Below, piece after piece: positions 7,267 to 16,155 of a stretch of 64,000 bases of DNA. A program made the position numbers and the translations under genes. The first letter of the stretch is position 1; each line of letters starts with the position of its first letter. This DNA is from Blastococcus sp. CPCC 205250 (GTDB lineage Bacteria; Actinomycetota; Actinomycetes; Mycobacteriales; Geodermatophilaceae), in contig NZ_JABGCG010000004.1 in the NCBI RefSeq assembly GCF_019799925.1, positions 248,001-312,000 on the forward strand, read 5' to 3'. Under the pieces are notes generated by a model, which saw nothing but the letters and a program-made list of their open reading frames with translations, made no database searches and was not told where the DNA came from.

Positions 7267-9105
7267 GTGGCAGCCATTGACGCCGTGCTCGACGAAGCAG
7301 GAGTGACGAACAGTCGCGTCCGCGACTTCGTCCGCCACTGGGCCGAGCACACCGGTGCAGCACGGGTGGAGGTCGTCAACGCCTCCGACGACGCCCGGCT
7401 GATCCAGGAGTCGCTGGAGGCCGGCGAGCTGCTGCCGGCCGGGAAGGGCCGCTACTACTCCCGCAGTCACCCCAAGGACACCGCGCGCTCCGAGGAGCGC
7501 ACCGTCGTCGCGACGAACGACCCCGCCGACAAGGGCGAGTACAACAACTGGCGCCCGGCGTCGGAGATGCGGCCGATGCTCGAGGAGCGGATGGCCGGCA
7601 AGTCCGCGGGCAAGACGATGTACGTCGTCCCCTACGTCATGGCCCCGCCCGGGTCGCCGCTGGAGTCCTACGCCACCGGCGTCGAGCTGACCGACACGCG
7701 CACCGTGGTGCTGCACATGAACCGCATGGCCCGCGTCGGCGTCCAGTACGTCAACGACCTGGAGGACCAGGACAGCTTCGTCCGCGGCGTGCACGTCACC
7801 GGCGACCTGGAGAACCTGGGCCAGGGCACCGCCGAGGACCAGCGCTACTTCGTCACGGTCGCCGACGAGCGCACGATCCTGCACTACGGCTCCTCCTACG
7901 GCGGCAACGCGCTGCTGGGCAAGATCGCCCACGGCCTGCGCCAGGCGACCTACGACGGCTGGGCCTCGGGCAAGTTCCTCGCCGAGCAGTTCCTGCTGCT
8001 CGGCATCACCGACAAGCAGACCGGCCGCACCTACCACATCTGCGGTGGCATGCCGAGCGCGTCGGGCAAGACGAACCTGGCCATGATCCTGGCGCCCGAC
8101 GCCCTCGGTGACCGCTACCAGGTGCACTTCTACGGCGACGACATCGCCTGGCTGTGGGTGGACCCCGAGGACGGCCGCGTCTACGCGATCAACCCCGAGT
8201 ACGGGGCCTTCGGCGTCGCCAAGGACACCAACGAGGTCACCAACCCCACCGCCGTCGAGGCCATCGCCGAGGGCACCGGGACGATCTTCACCAACGTCGC
8301 CTACAACGAGCAGACGCAGGACGTCTGGTGGGAGGGCAAGAGCAAGAACCCGCCCGCTGATGTCACCGGCTGGCGCGACTGGAAGGGCCAGCTGATCTCG
8401 GAGCGCTCCGAGGAGGAGAAGGACGCCCCCTGGGCGCACCCGAACAGCCGCTTCACCACCACGCTGGCCAACATCCCCAACATCGCCCCGGACTACGAGA
8501 ACCCCAAGGGCGTGCCGGTCGACGCGATCATCTTCGGCGGGCGCACCCGGGACCGCGAGCCGCTGATCCGGGCGATCACCGACCTCGCCGAGGGCGTCTA
8601 CGACGGCCTCACCCTGGGCGCGGAGGCGACCTTCGCCGCCGAGGGCACCGAGGGCGTCCTGCGCTACGACCCGATGTCGATGCGGCCCTTCATGGCCTAC
8701 TCCGAGGGCGCGTACGCCGCGCACTGGCTGAAGGTCATCGGTTCTGCCGAGGACCAGCCGGTCTTCGCGCACGTGAACTGGTTCCAGCGGGGCGAGGACG
8801 GCCGCTTCCTGTGGCCGGGGTACCGGGACAACCTCCGCCCGCTGCTGTGGCTCATGCAGCTGCGCAACGGCGAGGTCACCGGCCGGCAGACCCCGGTGGG
8901 CGTCGTGCCGCTCAAGGAGGAGCTGCAGCTCGAGGGCATGGAGCTCGACGAGGGCGACCTCGACACGCTCCTGTCCATCGACACCCACCGCTGGCAGCAG
9001 GAGATGGGCCACCGCGAGCAGCACCTCTCGCTGTTCCACGACCTGCCCCAGGAGATCTGGGACGCGCACCGCCGCGTCGCCGCCGCGCTCGACGAGCAGG
9101 CCTGA
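7267..9105 (+). CDS. pckG: Phosphoenolpyruvate carboxykinase (GTP)
   Basis: A 612-residue cytoplasmic enzyme converting oxaloacetate and GTP to phosphoenolpyruvate, GDP and CO2 in gluconeogenesis. Family landmarks include NNWRP, MYVVPYVM, YGSSYGGNALLGKIAHGLR, the phosphate-binding loop GGMPSASGKTNLAM (about 260-273), DDIAWLW, HPNSRF, GVPVDAIIFGGR and GEDGRFLWPG. The length is standard. The GTG start has GGGAGAGG close upstream. One oddity: the P-loop position occupied by the hyper-reactive Cys in the best-studied GTP-type enzymes (PSACGKTN) is Ser266 here. A strong hairpin follows the stop. It appears to be transcribed alone. Confidence 0.95.
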   Translation: MAAIDAVLDEAGVTNSRVRDFVRHWAEHTGAARVEVVNASDDARLIQESLEAGELLPAGKGRYYSRSHPKDTARSEERTVVATNDPADKGEYNNWRPASEMRPMLEERMAGKSAGKTMYVVPYVMAPPGSPLESYATGVELTDTRTVVLHMNRMARVGVQYVNDLEDQDSFVRGVHVTGDLENLGQGTAEDQRYFVTVADERTILHYGSSYGGNALLGKIAHGLRQATYDGWASGKFLAEQFLLLGITDKQTGRTYHICGGMPSASGKTNLAMILAPDALGDRYQVHFYGDDIAWLWVDPEDGRVYAINPEYGAFGVAKDTNEVTNPTAVEAIAEGTGTIFTNVAYNEQTQDVWWEGKSKNPPADVTGWRDWKGQLISERSEEEKDAPWAHPNSRFTTTLANIPNIAPDYENPKGVPVDAIIFGGRTRDREPLIRAITDLAEGVYDGLTLGAEATFAAEGTEGVLRYDPMSMRPFMAYSEGAYAAHWLKVIGSAEDQPVFAHVNWFQRGEDGRFLWPGYRDNLRPLLWLMQLRNGEVTGRQTPVGVVPLKEELQLEGMELDEGDLDTLLSIDTHRWQQEMGHREQHLSLFHDLPQEIWDAHRRVAAALDEQA

Positions 9106-9124
9106 CGCAGCACCGAGTCAGTCC

Positions 9125-9157
9125 GGGACCCCCGCAGCCACCGGCTGCGGGGGTCCC
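9125..9157. terminator. Bidirectional hairpin terminator after pckG
   Basis: A perfect 15-base-pair stem (9125-9139 with 9143-9157) with a 3-base loop ACC stands between the convergent ends of pckG and the polymerase gene. Confidence 0.85.
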
Positions 9158-9163
9158 GCCGTC

Positions 9164-10813
9164 TCACCCGGCGTCGGCCCAGGAGCCGACGACGGACACG
9201 ACCAGCGGGAAGTCCACGGGGAAGCCGCCGAACAGCAGCCGCCCGGCGGTCACCGCGGCGGCGCGCACCTCCCCGGCGACGGCCGGCGCCAGCGCCTCGG
9301 GCGTGTGCACGACGACCTCGTCGTGCAGGAAGAACACCAGGTGCGGCCGCTCGGCGGGGGCACCGTCGCCCAGCCGCCAGAGCCGGTTGCGCAGGTCGGC
9401 CAGCCAGCACAGCGCCCACTCCGCGCCGGTGCCCTGGACGACGAAGTTGCGGGTGAAGCGGCCCCACGCGCGACGCTCGCGATCGCGGTCGGCGCGCGGT
9501 CCGGTCTCCTCCGGCGCCTCGCCGAGGTCGAGCGGGCGCTGGGCCCACGCACCGGTCGGCTGCGGCGACCCCCGGCCGAGCAGGGTGTGCACGACCTCGC
9601 CCCGCTCCCCCGCCCGCGCCGCCTGCTCGACCAGGTCGATGGCGCGCGGGTACCGGCGGGCCAGCCGCGGCAGCATCCGCCCGCTCTCCCCGCGGGTGCC
9701 GCCGTACATCGCGCCGAGGATGCCGAGCTTGGCCTCGGCCCGGGTGGCGACCGCCCCGCCGGCGACCATCCCCTCGTAGAGGTCCGCGGCACGGGCGGCC
9801 TCGGCCATGGCGGCGTCACCGCTCATGCCGGCGAGCACCCGCGGCTCGAGCTGGGCGACGTCGGCGACGACGAGTCGCCACCCCTGGTCGGCGACGGACG
9901 CGGGGCGCACCGCCGTCGGCACCGACAGCGCTCCCCCGCCGTGCGAGGCCCACCGCCCGGTGACCACCCCGCCGGGGAGGAAGGTCGGCCGGAAGCGGCC
10001 GTCGCGCACCCAGGTGTCCAGCCATGACCAGCCGTTGGCCGCCAGCAGCCGCGCCAGCCGCTTGTACTCCAGCAGCGGCGCGACGACGGGGTGCTCCAGC
10101 CGCTCGAGGGTCCAGGAGCGGGTGTCCCCCACCGGCAGGCCGGCGGTCTGCAGGGCACGCAGCAGCTCGGCCGGGGAGTCGGGGTTGAGGTCCGGTGCCG
10201 CCAGGGCCGAGCGCACCTGGCCCGCGAGCCGCTCGAGCTCCGCCGGCCGCAGGCCCGGTGCGGGACGCGGGCCCAGCAGGTCGGTGAGCAGCCGCTCGTG
10301 CACGTCGGTCCGCCACGGCAGCCCGGCGGCGGTCATCTCCGCCGCCACCAGGGCGCCGGACGACTCGGCGGCCACCAGCAGGGCCAGTCGCCCGCCCTGC
10401 GGCGACGCGGCCAGGGCCGCCTGCTGGCGGTCGTCCTCGGCGGCCGGGTCGAGGGCGTCGGCGGGGTCGTCCAGGGGGAACAGGGCGGCGTCGCCCGTCT
10501 CCGCGGGGGCGAGTGCGTCCCAGCCGGCGGTGTCCGCGCCGGTGAGAAGCGACCGGTCGACGAAGGGCGACCGCCGCAGGACGGCATGGGCCAGCCGCAG
10601 GTCGGTGCAGCGCTCCACGCGCACACCGGCGGCGAGCAGCGCCGGGTACCAGCGGGTGGTGTCGTCCCAGACCCAGCGGACGCCCGCGCCCTCCCGCGCG
10701 GCCACGGCCCCGGCCACCTCGTCGGCCCCCACCCGGGTCACCCCGCCGCCGTCGGCCCGGTCCCGCAGCTCGGCACCGCCGCCCTCGAGCCGGCGGAGCA
10801 GGACGCGGTCCAC
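9164..10813 (-). CDS. Family A DNA polymerase-like protein without 5' nuclease domain
   Basis: A 549-residue relative of the polymerase part of DNA polymerase I, usually annotated in actinobacteria as bifunctional 3'-5' exonuclease/DNA polymerase. Polymerase motif A is DVAQLEPR (Asp318), motif B corresponds to AKLGILGAMYGGTRGESGRM, and motif C is FFLHDEVVVH (Asp498). The first 200 residues stand where the proofreading domain would be, but I cannot find a clear DxE exonuclease I motif, so proofreading is doubtful. No 5' flap nuclease domain is present. Start is uncertain: GTG at 10813 is preferred; GTG at 10834 would add 7 residues. The gene appears to stand alone and its role is likely in repair, by inference. 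Confidence 0.82.
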   Translation of the reverse strand: MDRVLLRRLEGGGAELRDRADGGGVTRVGADEVAGAVAAREGAGVRWVWDDTTRWYPALLAAGVRVERCTDLRLAHAVLRRSPFVDRSLLTGADTAGWDALAPAETGDAALFPLDDPADALDPAAEDDRQQAALAASPQGGRLALLVAAESSGALVAAEMTAAGLPWRTDVHERLLTDLLGPRPAPGLRPAELERLAGQVRSALAAPDLNPDSPAELLRALQTAGLPVGDTRSWTLERLEHPVVAPLLEYKRLARLLAANGWSWLDTWVRDGRFRPTFLPGGVVTGRWASHGGGALSVPTAVRPASVADQGWRLVVADVAQLEPRVLAGMSGDAAMAEAARAADLYEGMVAGGAVATRAEAKLGILGAMYGGTRGESGRMLPRLARRYPRAIDLVEQAARAGERGEVVHTLLGRGSPQPTGAWAQRPLDLGEAPEETGPRADRDRERRAWGRFTRNFVVQGTGAEWALCWLADLRNRLWRLGDGAPAERPHLVFFLHDEVVVHTPEALAPAVAGEVRAAAVTAGRLLFGGFPVDFPLVVSVVGSWADAG

Positions 10814-11053
10814 CGGAGCAGTCTCGCCGAGCACACCGACACCCGCGGCGCCCGGTCCGGACGGCGGCCCGTGGTGTCGCGCCCGCCCCTCCGTGCGACC
10901 GGGGCGTAGCGTGATCGTCAGCGGCGCCCGACCGGTGCCCGCCCCCTGTCTGCCGGCCGGAGCGCGATCCACGCCCGGGCAGCACCCGGCACTCCCTCGG
11001 CACTCCTCCCGCGCGGCGGCCCCGGCCCCGCCCTCCCTCGTTGGGACGCCCCC

Positions 11054-11416
11054 ATGACCGTGCCCGCCCTGACCTTCCTCGCACCGCCGTCGATCGACGC
11101 CGGGCCCGACGAGGAGCTGCACGACGTCACCGCCGAGCCGCCCCCCGGCCGCTCCCGCCGCGACCAGGCCGGCCCCCGCGACCGGTCCGACGCCGCCGCG
11201 GACGACCCCGGCGCCCTGCGCATGACCCGCGGCGCCCGCGAGGCGGCCGCGGGCATGGGCGTCTCCGACGCCGACGTGCAGCGCTGCCTGGACGAGCCCA
11301 CCGACGTCTCCCCCGACGCCGACAACCCCGCCCGGACACGCTTCCGGCGCGGTGACCTGACGGTCACGGCGGCCGCCGACGGGATGGTCCTGCACGTGGC
11401 ACGCCGCGGCCGCTGA
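11054..11416 (+). CDS. Small hypothetical protein with DUF4258-like C-terminus
   Basis: A 120-residue protein. The first 55 residues are acidic and Pro-rich with no domain. The second half (about 56-118) reads TRGAREAAAGMGVSDADV, then a short spacer with DEPTDVSP, then RFRRGDLTVTAAADGMVLHVAR. This helix-then-strand order with a basic turn resembles DUF4258-type small proteins, which sit in toxin-like folds; the match is by eye and weak. It begins at ATG with no strong ribosome site and lies divergent from the polymerase gene across a 240-base gap. No antitoxin partner is next to it. Confidence 0.5.
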   Translation: MTVPALTFLAPPSIDAGPDEELHDVTAEPPPGRSRRDQAGPRDRSDAAADDPGALRMTRGAREAAAGMGVSDADVQRCLDEPTDVSPDADNPARTRFRRGDLTVTAAADGMVLHVARRGR

Positions 11417-11563
11417 CCCGCCCGGCGGCCCGACGGGGCCGCATCCCGGCGCCGGCCGGAGGTCCCGGCGTGGGGGACACGATCCGGCGAAACCGGGCCT
11501 CGGCCGGCCGGAGCGGCGTCCGCACCGGGGTAGCGTCGACACCCGAACCCGAAGGGGGCTCCC

Positions 11564-11800
11564 ATCGCCAATCACCGTGGACTCTGCGCCGACGCCCACC
11601 TGGGGTGTCCCTGCCGGGGCGACCAGGCCCGGCACGAGGAGCGCGCCCAGCAGATCGCCGAGGCGCGCGAGCAGGGCGCCGAGGCCGTCGAGTGCCCCGA
11701 GTGCGGGGGACCCACCACGCCGCTGGCGATCGCGTCGTGGGGCAACTGCCGGGCCTGCCGGACCGCCCAGTCGCGGCAGACCCACCCGCTGCGCTGGTGA
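11564..11800 (+). CDS. Small zinc-ribbon protein with apparent ATC start codon
   Basis: A 78-residue frame with two Cys clusters: CADAHLGCPC near the N-terminus and CPEC plus CRAC about 20 residues apart near the C-terminus, a typical zinc ribbon. The frame has strong GC third-position bias and ends TGA. No ATG, GTG or TTG exists between the in-frame TAG at 11531 and the coding part; the only start with a ribosome site is ATC at 11564, 5 bases after AAGGGGG. ATC is a rare but known initiation codon; an assembly error or a start-loss mutation are the alternatives. Function unknown; likely a small nucleic-acid or metal-binding protein. Confidence 0.6.
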   Translation: MANHRGLCADAHLGCPCRGDQARHEERAQQIAEAREQGAEAVECPECGGPTTPLAIASWGNCRACRTAQSRQTHPLRW

Positions 11801-12018
11801 ACGCCCACCCCGTCCGGAGTGCCGGACGGGACCAGGCATCGACCTGGGGGAACTGATCGACTACAGTGGTGCACGGTCGCTGTCGTACCTCTGCTTCGTT
11901 CTCGGACGTCCGCAGTCGTCTCTGTGCCTGACGTTCCTCTCGGTCCTGCCGGTCGGTGCGGCGACCCCGACCCGGTGCTCTGCCGGGCCGGACACCTCCA
12001 GCACGGAATGAGAACAGC
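11801..12018 (+). other. Long leader ahead of the cold shock gene
   Basis: About 218 bases with lower GC than the surroundings and no coding frame that I trust. Long leaders that fold differently in the cold are common upstream of cspA-type genes; I can see no specific conserved cold box. Confidence 0.35.
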
Positions 12019-12222
12019 ATGGCCACCGGAACTGTGAAGTGGTTCAACGCGGAGAAGGGCTTCGGCTTCATCGCGCAGGACGGCGGCGGCGCCGACGTCT
12101 TCTGCCACTACTCCGCCATCAGCGGCAGCGGCTACAAGTCCCTCGACGAGGGCCAGCAGGTCGAGTTCGACGTCACGCAGGGCCAGAAGGGCCCGCAGGC
12201 GGAGAACGTCCGCGCCGTCTGA
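12019..12222 (+). CDS. cspA: Cold shock protein (CspA family)
   Basis: A 67-residue single OB-fold cold shock protein that binds single-stranded RNA and DNA and melts RNA structures. It has both RNA-binding motifs: KGFGFI (RNP1) and DVFCHY (RNP2, usually DVFVH), in the sequence starting [17 protein letters not shown]. Size is standard. It starts at ATG after an AT-richer leader and is followed within 20 bases by a strong terminator, so it is monocistronic. Confidence 0.95.
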   Translation: MATGTVKWFNAEKGFGFIAQDGGGADVFCHYSAISGSGYKSLDEGQQVEFDVTQGQKGPQAENVRAV

Positions 12223-12237
12223 TCGACTGACGCACGG

Positions 12238-12268
12238 AGGGGCCACGGCGCACTGCGCCGTGGCCCCT
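12238..12268 (+). terminator. Hairpin terminator after cspA
   Basis: A 13-base-pair perfect stem (12238-12250 with 12256-12268) and 5-base loop directly downstream of the cold shock gene, followed by CTGTCGTCTC. Confidence 0.85.
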
Positions 12269-12395
12269 CTGTCGTCTCGGCCCCGATGTCGTCTCGGCCC
12301 TCTGTCGTCCTGGGCCGGTGTCGTCCGTGCCCTCCCGGCGTCCGCCCCGCGGTGCGGGACCGGCGCCGCCCGGCGGGAGCCGCCGGTTGCGCCGC

Positions 12396-12746
12396 TCAGC
12401 CGCGCAGCAGCGAGCGCAGCCCGGTGAGTCCGCCGGCCACCAGCCGGACGGCGCAGCTGCCCATCCGGGTGCCGAGGGCGAGCAGGTCCCCCCACTCCGC
12501 CGGCCGCGGCGCGGCCGGGACCGCCGGCTCGACCGGCGACGCAGCCGCCGGGGCGGCCGCTGCTGCCGGCGTCTCCGTGCGGTGCTCCTCCGACGCCTCG
12601 ACGACCCGCGCCGCCGGCGCTCCCGCCGGCGGCAGCAGCAGGTCGATCGCCGACCGGCGCCGCGGCGCGCGCAGCGACTCGAACGACGGGATGGGCGGCG
12701 CGACCGGCGCGTCGTCCTCGACGGTCCCGGACTCCCGCTCGACCAC
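12396..12746 (-). CDS. Hypothetical protein, Ala/Pro-rich
   Basis: A 116-residue protein beginning at GTG. It has an acidic start, a short segment PSFESLRAPRRRSAIDLLLPP, an Ala/Pro-rich linker (about 60-85) and a mildly amphipathic end (LLALGTRMGSCAVRLVAGGLTGLRSLLRG) that could pack on a membrane or helix partner. No family recognised. It is kept because third-position GC is high and no other frame here is better; the gene is otherwise isolated between cspA and a small membrane protein. Confidence 0.45.
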   Translation of the reverse strand: MVERESGTVEDDAPVAPPIPSFESLRAPRRRSAIDLLLPPAGAPAARVVEASEEHRTETPAAAAAPAAASPVEPAVPAAPRPAEWGDLLALGTRMGSCAVRLVAGGLTGLRSLLRG

Positions 12747-12922
12747 GTGTCTCCCCTCGCCCCCGTCGTCCGTGACGGACTCTCGGCGACCCTATCCCGG
12801 GCCCCGTGCGGTCGCCCCGGCCGCCTGGGGTCGGGGCGGAGGGGTCTGGTCCGGCCCGTCGTGCTCCACGTGCCGGGCGGCCGGCCGCGGCTGAGCACCG
12901 GTCCAGCCGGGAGCGGCCGACC

Positions 12923-13093
12923 TCAGCCCGCGATCTCCCACTCCGAGCCCTGCGGCCGGGTCCCCGTCCCCTCGCCGGCCGGACGCCGGGCGTGCTCCTG
13001 ACGCCGGGCGGCGGCCGCGACCGCGCCCAGCCAGAACGCGACGACCGTCGACAGGACCAGCCACCCGAGCAGCGCCCACACCCACCACGCCAT
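12923..13093 (-). CDS. Small single-pass membrane protein
   Basis: A 56-residue protein starting MAWWVWALLGWLVLSTVVAF: one hydrophobic helix over about residues 2-27, then a basic segment (AARRQEHARRP) and an acidic end. The positive-inside pattern puts the C-terminus in the cytoplasm. The ATG at 13093 is preferred over an upstream in-frame start at 13144 because GGGAGG lies 6 bases ahead of it. No family known; in high-GC actinobacteria many such one-helix proteins are uncharacterised. Confidence 0.6.
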   Translation of the reverse strand: MAWWVWALLGWLVLSTVVAFWLGAVAAAARRQEHARRPAGEGTGTRPQGSEWEIAG

Positions 13094-13208
13094 CCGGCAC
13101 CTCCCGTCCTGCACGACGGTCCGGCACGGCGCCGGCCGGGACAACGCCCAGAACCGGGGGTGGGGCGGGACGGGGTGACGCCCGGCCGGGGGCCGACGGC
13201 GCCGCCGC

Positions 13209-15956
13209 TCAGCCGAAGCGGGGGTCCGGGGGCAGCCGCGGGTTCAGCAGGTGGGCCACCAGCGCCGTCCAGCCGGTCTGGTGGGACGCACCCAGGCCCT
13301 CGCCGGTGTCACCGTCGAAGAACTCGCTGAAGGTCGGGTGCTCCTGCCACAGCGGCGACTCGCTGGCCTCGATCCGCTTGCCGTCGGCGGGGCGCTTGCC
13401 GTCGACCGGCCGGAACAGCCCGGTGAGGCTGCCGTCGATCAGGTCGGCGGCCTCCACCAGCGTGCAGTGGTTGCCCGAGCGGGTCGGGATCTCGATGGTG
13501 AACGAGTCGCCGTAGAACCGGCCCAGGGTGCGCAGCTTGTCGGCCAGCAGCACGTTGACCGGGAACCAGACCGGCCCGCGCCAGTTGGAGTTCCCGCCGA
13601 ACAGCTTGGTCCGCGACTCCCCCGGCTCGTACTCGATGGAGACGTCGCGGCCGCCGACCTGCGCGACCACGTGCCCGGTCGCCTTGGACAGCGAGCGGAT
13701 GCCGTACGGGGAGAGGAACTCCTCGGTGTCGAACATCCGGCGCAGGATCCGCTCCAGCCGCTCGCGGTCGACCAGCGACAGGATCATCTTGCGGCCCTCC
13801 GGCGCCGACCGGCTGCGCAGCGGGCCGACCAGCTCCGGCCGCCGCCGCTGCAGCCAGCGCAGCTGGTTGGCGACGTCGGGGCACTCGGACTGGATCCACG
13901 AGGGCACCTCGGTGGCGCCGAGGATCGGCAGCAGGCCGACCATCGAGCGCACCCGCAGCGGCTCGGCGGTGCCGTCGGGGGCGACGAGGACGTCGTAGAA
14001 GAAGCCGTCCTCCTCGTTCCAGAGCGACTCCTCATGCGTGCCGAAGTTGTTCATCGCCTGCGCGATCGACAGGAAGTGCTCGAGGAACTTGGTGGCGGTG
14101 GAGTCCCACGCCTGGTCGAACCGGGACAGCTCCAGGGCGATCTTGAACATCTGCTGGCAGTAGAACGCCATCCAGCTGGTCGCGTCGGACTGCTCCAGCC
14201 GGTAGCCCGGGGGCAGCGGCGCCGAGCGGTCGAACAGCGCGATGTTGTCCATGCCGAGGAAGCCGCCCTCGAACAGGCCGGACCCGGTGGAGTCCTTGCG
14301 GTTGACCCACCACGAGAAGTTCAGCAGCAGCTTGGTGAAGACCCGGATGAGGAACTGCCGGTCCCGGTAGCCGTCGATCCGGTAGACGTGCCAGGCGGCC
14401 CACGCGTGTACCGGCGGGTTGACGTCACCGAAGGCCCACTCGTAGGCCGGCAGCTGGCCGTTGGGGTGCATGGCCCACTCCCGGCACATGAGGACCAGCT
14501 GCTCCTTGGCGAAGTCCGGGTCCACGTGGGCGAGCGGGATGCAGTGGAAGGCGGTGTCCCACGCGGCGAACCACGGGTATTCCCACTCGTCGGGCATCGA
14601 GATGACGTCGGCCAGCGCCAGGTGCCGCCAGCCGGAGTTGCGCCGGCCCCGCTTGCGCCGCGACTCCGGCGCCGGGGACTCCTGGTCGCCGTCCAGCCAC
14701 TGGGAGACGTCGAAGCGGTACAGCTGCTTGGTCCACAGCAGACCGGCGTAGGCGCGGCGGGCGACGTGCCGGTCCTCGTCGGACACGCCCTGGTGGATCA
14801 CCGTGCCGTAGAACTCGTCGGCCTCGGCCCGCCGGGTGGCGAGGACCGCGTCGAACTCCTCGCCGAAGACGTCGTCGTCGGGGTCGGCCTGCCGCAGCCG
14901 CAGCCGCACCGTGACCGTCTCCCCGGGCGCGACGGCGTCCCACTGGTACCAGAACGCCGCCTTGGTGCCGGTGTCGGCGGGGTTGACCGCGCTGCGGTCG
15001 CCGTCGACCACCCGGCGGCCGATGCCGTCCTTGGGGTACCTGGTGGTGTTGCGCTCGGCGCCGAACAGCGCGACGGCGTTGGTCTCGTTCTCGCAGTGCA
15101 GGACCGTGGGCGCGCCCTCGGCGGCCAGCACGTAGCGGCCGAGGTAGCCGTGCTCGGCCTCGACGGCCTCGAGCCCCGACACCGTGAGGGTCGGCGCGAG
15201 CATCTGGTTGAGCACGCCCTGGCGCTTGTCGCCGCCCCACGACCAGGTGTTGCGGTACCAGAGCTGCGGCAGCAGGTGCAGCGGCGCGGCCTCGGGCCCG
15301 TGGTTGGTGGCGGTGACGACGATGCAGACGTCCTCCGGGCCGGCCTTGGCGTAGGTGACCTGGACGTCGAAGAAGCGGTCCCCGTCGAGCACCCCGGTGT
15401 CGGCGAGCTCGTACTCGCGCTCCAGCCGGCTGCGGCGGGCGTTCTCCTCGCGGAGCTCGGCGTAGGGGTACTCGGCCTGCGGGTAGCGGTAGAGCCACTG
15501 CATCCAGGAGTGCGTCGGCGTGCCGTCGACGGCCCACCAGTACTCCTTGGCGTCCTCGCCGTGGTTGCCCTCCTCGTTGGTGAGGCCGAACAGCCGCTCC
15601 TTGAGGATCGGGTCCTTGCCGTTCCACATGGCCACGGAGAAGTTGAGGAAGCCGAAGCGGTCGCAGATGCCGCCCAGTCCGTCCTCGCCCCAGCGGTAGG
15701 CCCGGGCGTGGGCGTGCTCGAAGGGGAACGAGGCCCAGGCGTCGCCGTCCTCGGAGTAGTCCTCGCGGACGGTCCCCCACTGCCGGCCGGCGAGGTAGGG
15801 GCCCCACGTCCGCCAGGGCGCCGACATGCTGCCCGACTCCGCGAGCCGGGCGTGCTCGGCGGTGCGCGGGGCGGCTGAGTCCGTTCCGGGGGCGTCCTGG
15901 GGACCCGGCACTGCGGTGCGCGGGTCGCCGGGGACGCCGGGTGCTGCGGCGGTCAC
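13209..15956 (-). CDS. GH63-like glucosidase
   Basis: A protein of about 915 residues resembling the bacterial glucosidase group related to glycoside hydrolase family 63 (mannosyl-oligosaccharide glucosidase type). Conserved stretches include WGPYLAGRQWGTVREDYS, ERLFGLTNEEGNHGED, THSWMQWLYRYPQ, YPWFAAWDTAFH (the Asp is a candidate general acid), NPPVHAWAAW and GGNSNWRGPVWFPVN. There is no signal peptide, so it acts in the cytoplasm, perhaps on mannosylglycerate-like or glucosyl compatible solutes, by inference. Start is uncertain: GTG at 15956 covers a conserved-looking EHARLAE segment, while GTG at 15911 or ATG at 15827 are possible. It is transcribed alone. Confidence 0.88.
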   Translation of the reverse strand: MTAAAPGVPGDPRTAVPGPQDAPGTDSAAPRTAEHARLAESGSMSAPWRTWGPYLAGRQWGTVREDYSEDGDAWASFPFEHAHARAYRWGEDGLGGICDRFGFLNFSVAMWNGKDPILKERLFGLTNEEGNHGEDAKEYWWAVDGTPTHSWMQWLYRYPQAEYPYAELREENARRSRLEREYELADTGVLDGDRFFDVQVTYAKAGPEDVCIVVTATNHGPEAAPLHLLPQLWYRNTWSWGGDKRQGVLNQMLAPTLTVSGLEAVEAEHGYLGRYVLAAEGAPTVLHCENETNAVALFGAERNTTRYPKDGIGRRVVDGDRSAVNPADTGTKAAFWYQWDAVAPGETVTVRLRLRQADPDDDVFGEEFDAVLATRRAEADEFYGTVIHQGVSDEDRHVARRAYAGLLWTKQLYRFDVSQWLDGDQESPAPESRRKRGRRNSGWRHLALADVISMPDEWEYPWFAAWDTAFHCIPLAHVDPDFAKEQLVLMCREWAMHPNGQLPAYEWAFGDVNPPVHAWAAWHVYRIDGYRDRQFLIRVFTKLLLNFSWWVNRKDSTGSGLFEGGFLGMDNIALFDRSAPLPPGYRLEQSDATSWMAFYCQQMFKIALELSRFDQAWDSTATKFLEHFLSIAQAMNNFGTHEESLWNEEDGFFYDVLVAPDGTAEPLRVRSMVGLLPILGATEVPSWIQSECPDVANQLRWLQRRRPELVGPLRSRSAPEGRKMILSLVDRERLERILRRMFDTEEFLSPYGIRSLSKATGHVVAQVGGRDVSIEYEPGESRTKLFGGNSNWRGPVWFPVNVLLADKLRTLGRFYGDSFTIEIPTRSGNHCTLVEAADLIDGSLTGLFRPVDGKRPADGKRIEASESPLWQEHPTFSEFFDGDTGEGLGASHQTGWTALVAHLLNPRLPPDPRFG

Positions 15957-16155
15957 CGGCCCACAGTGACACGGTGGCGGTATCTGTCGGTGACCGGCGC
16001 GGTGCGCTCCGTGTCTCCTGTGGTCGGCGTGACCAGCCGGACGGACGTGACGGGGCCGTCCGTCCCCCTGGCCGGGACGATGAGTTCCCGGCGGCCGCGG
16101 GGTCATCCCCCCGAGGACCGGAGCCTGACGCCTGACGAACGACGAGGAGCACGCG

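Noticed and set aside
13251..15878. An 875-codon open frame opposite the glucosidase gene
   Set aside because: The minus-strand frame has clear GH63-like motifs; the plus frame is its antisense shadow, common at high GC.
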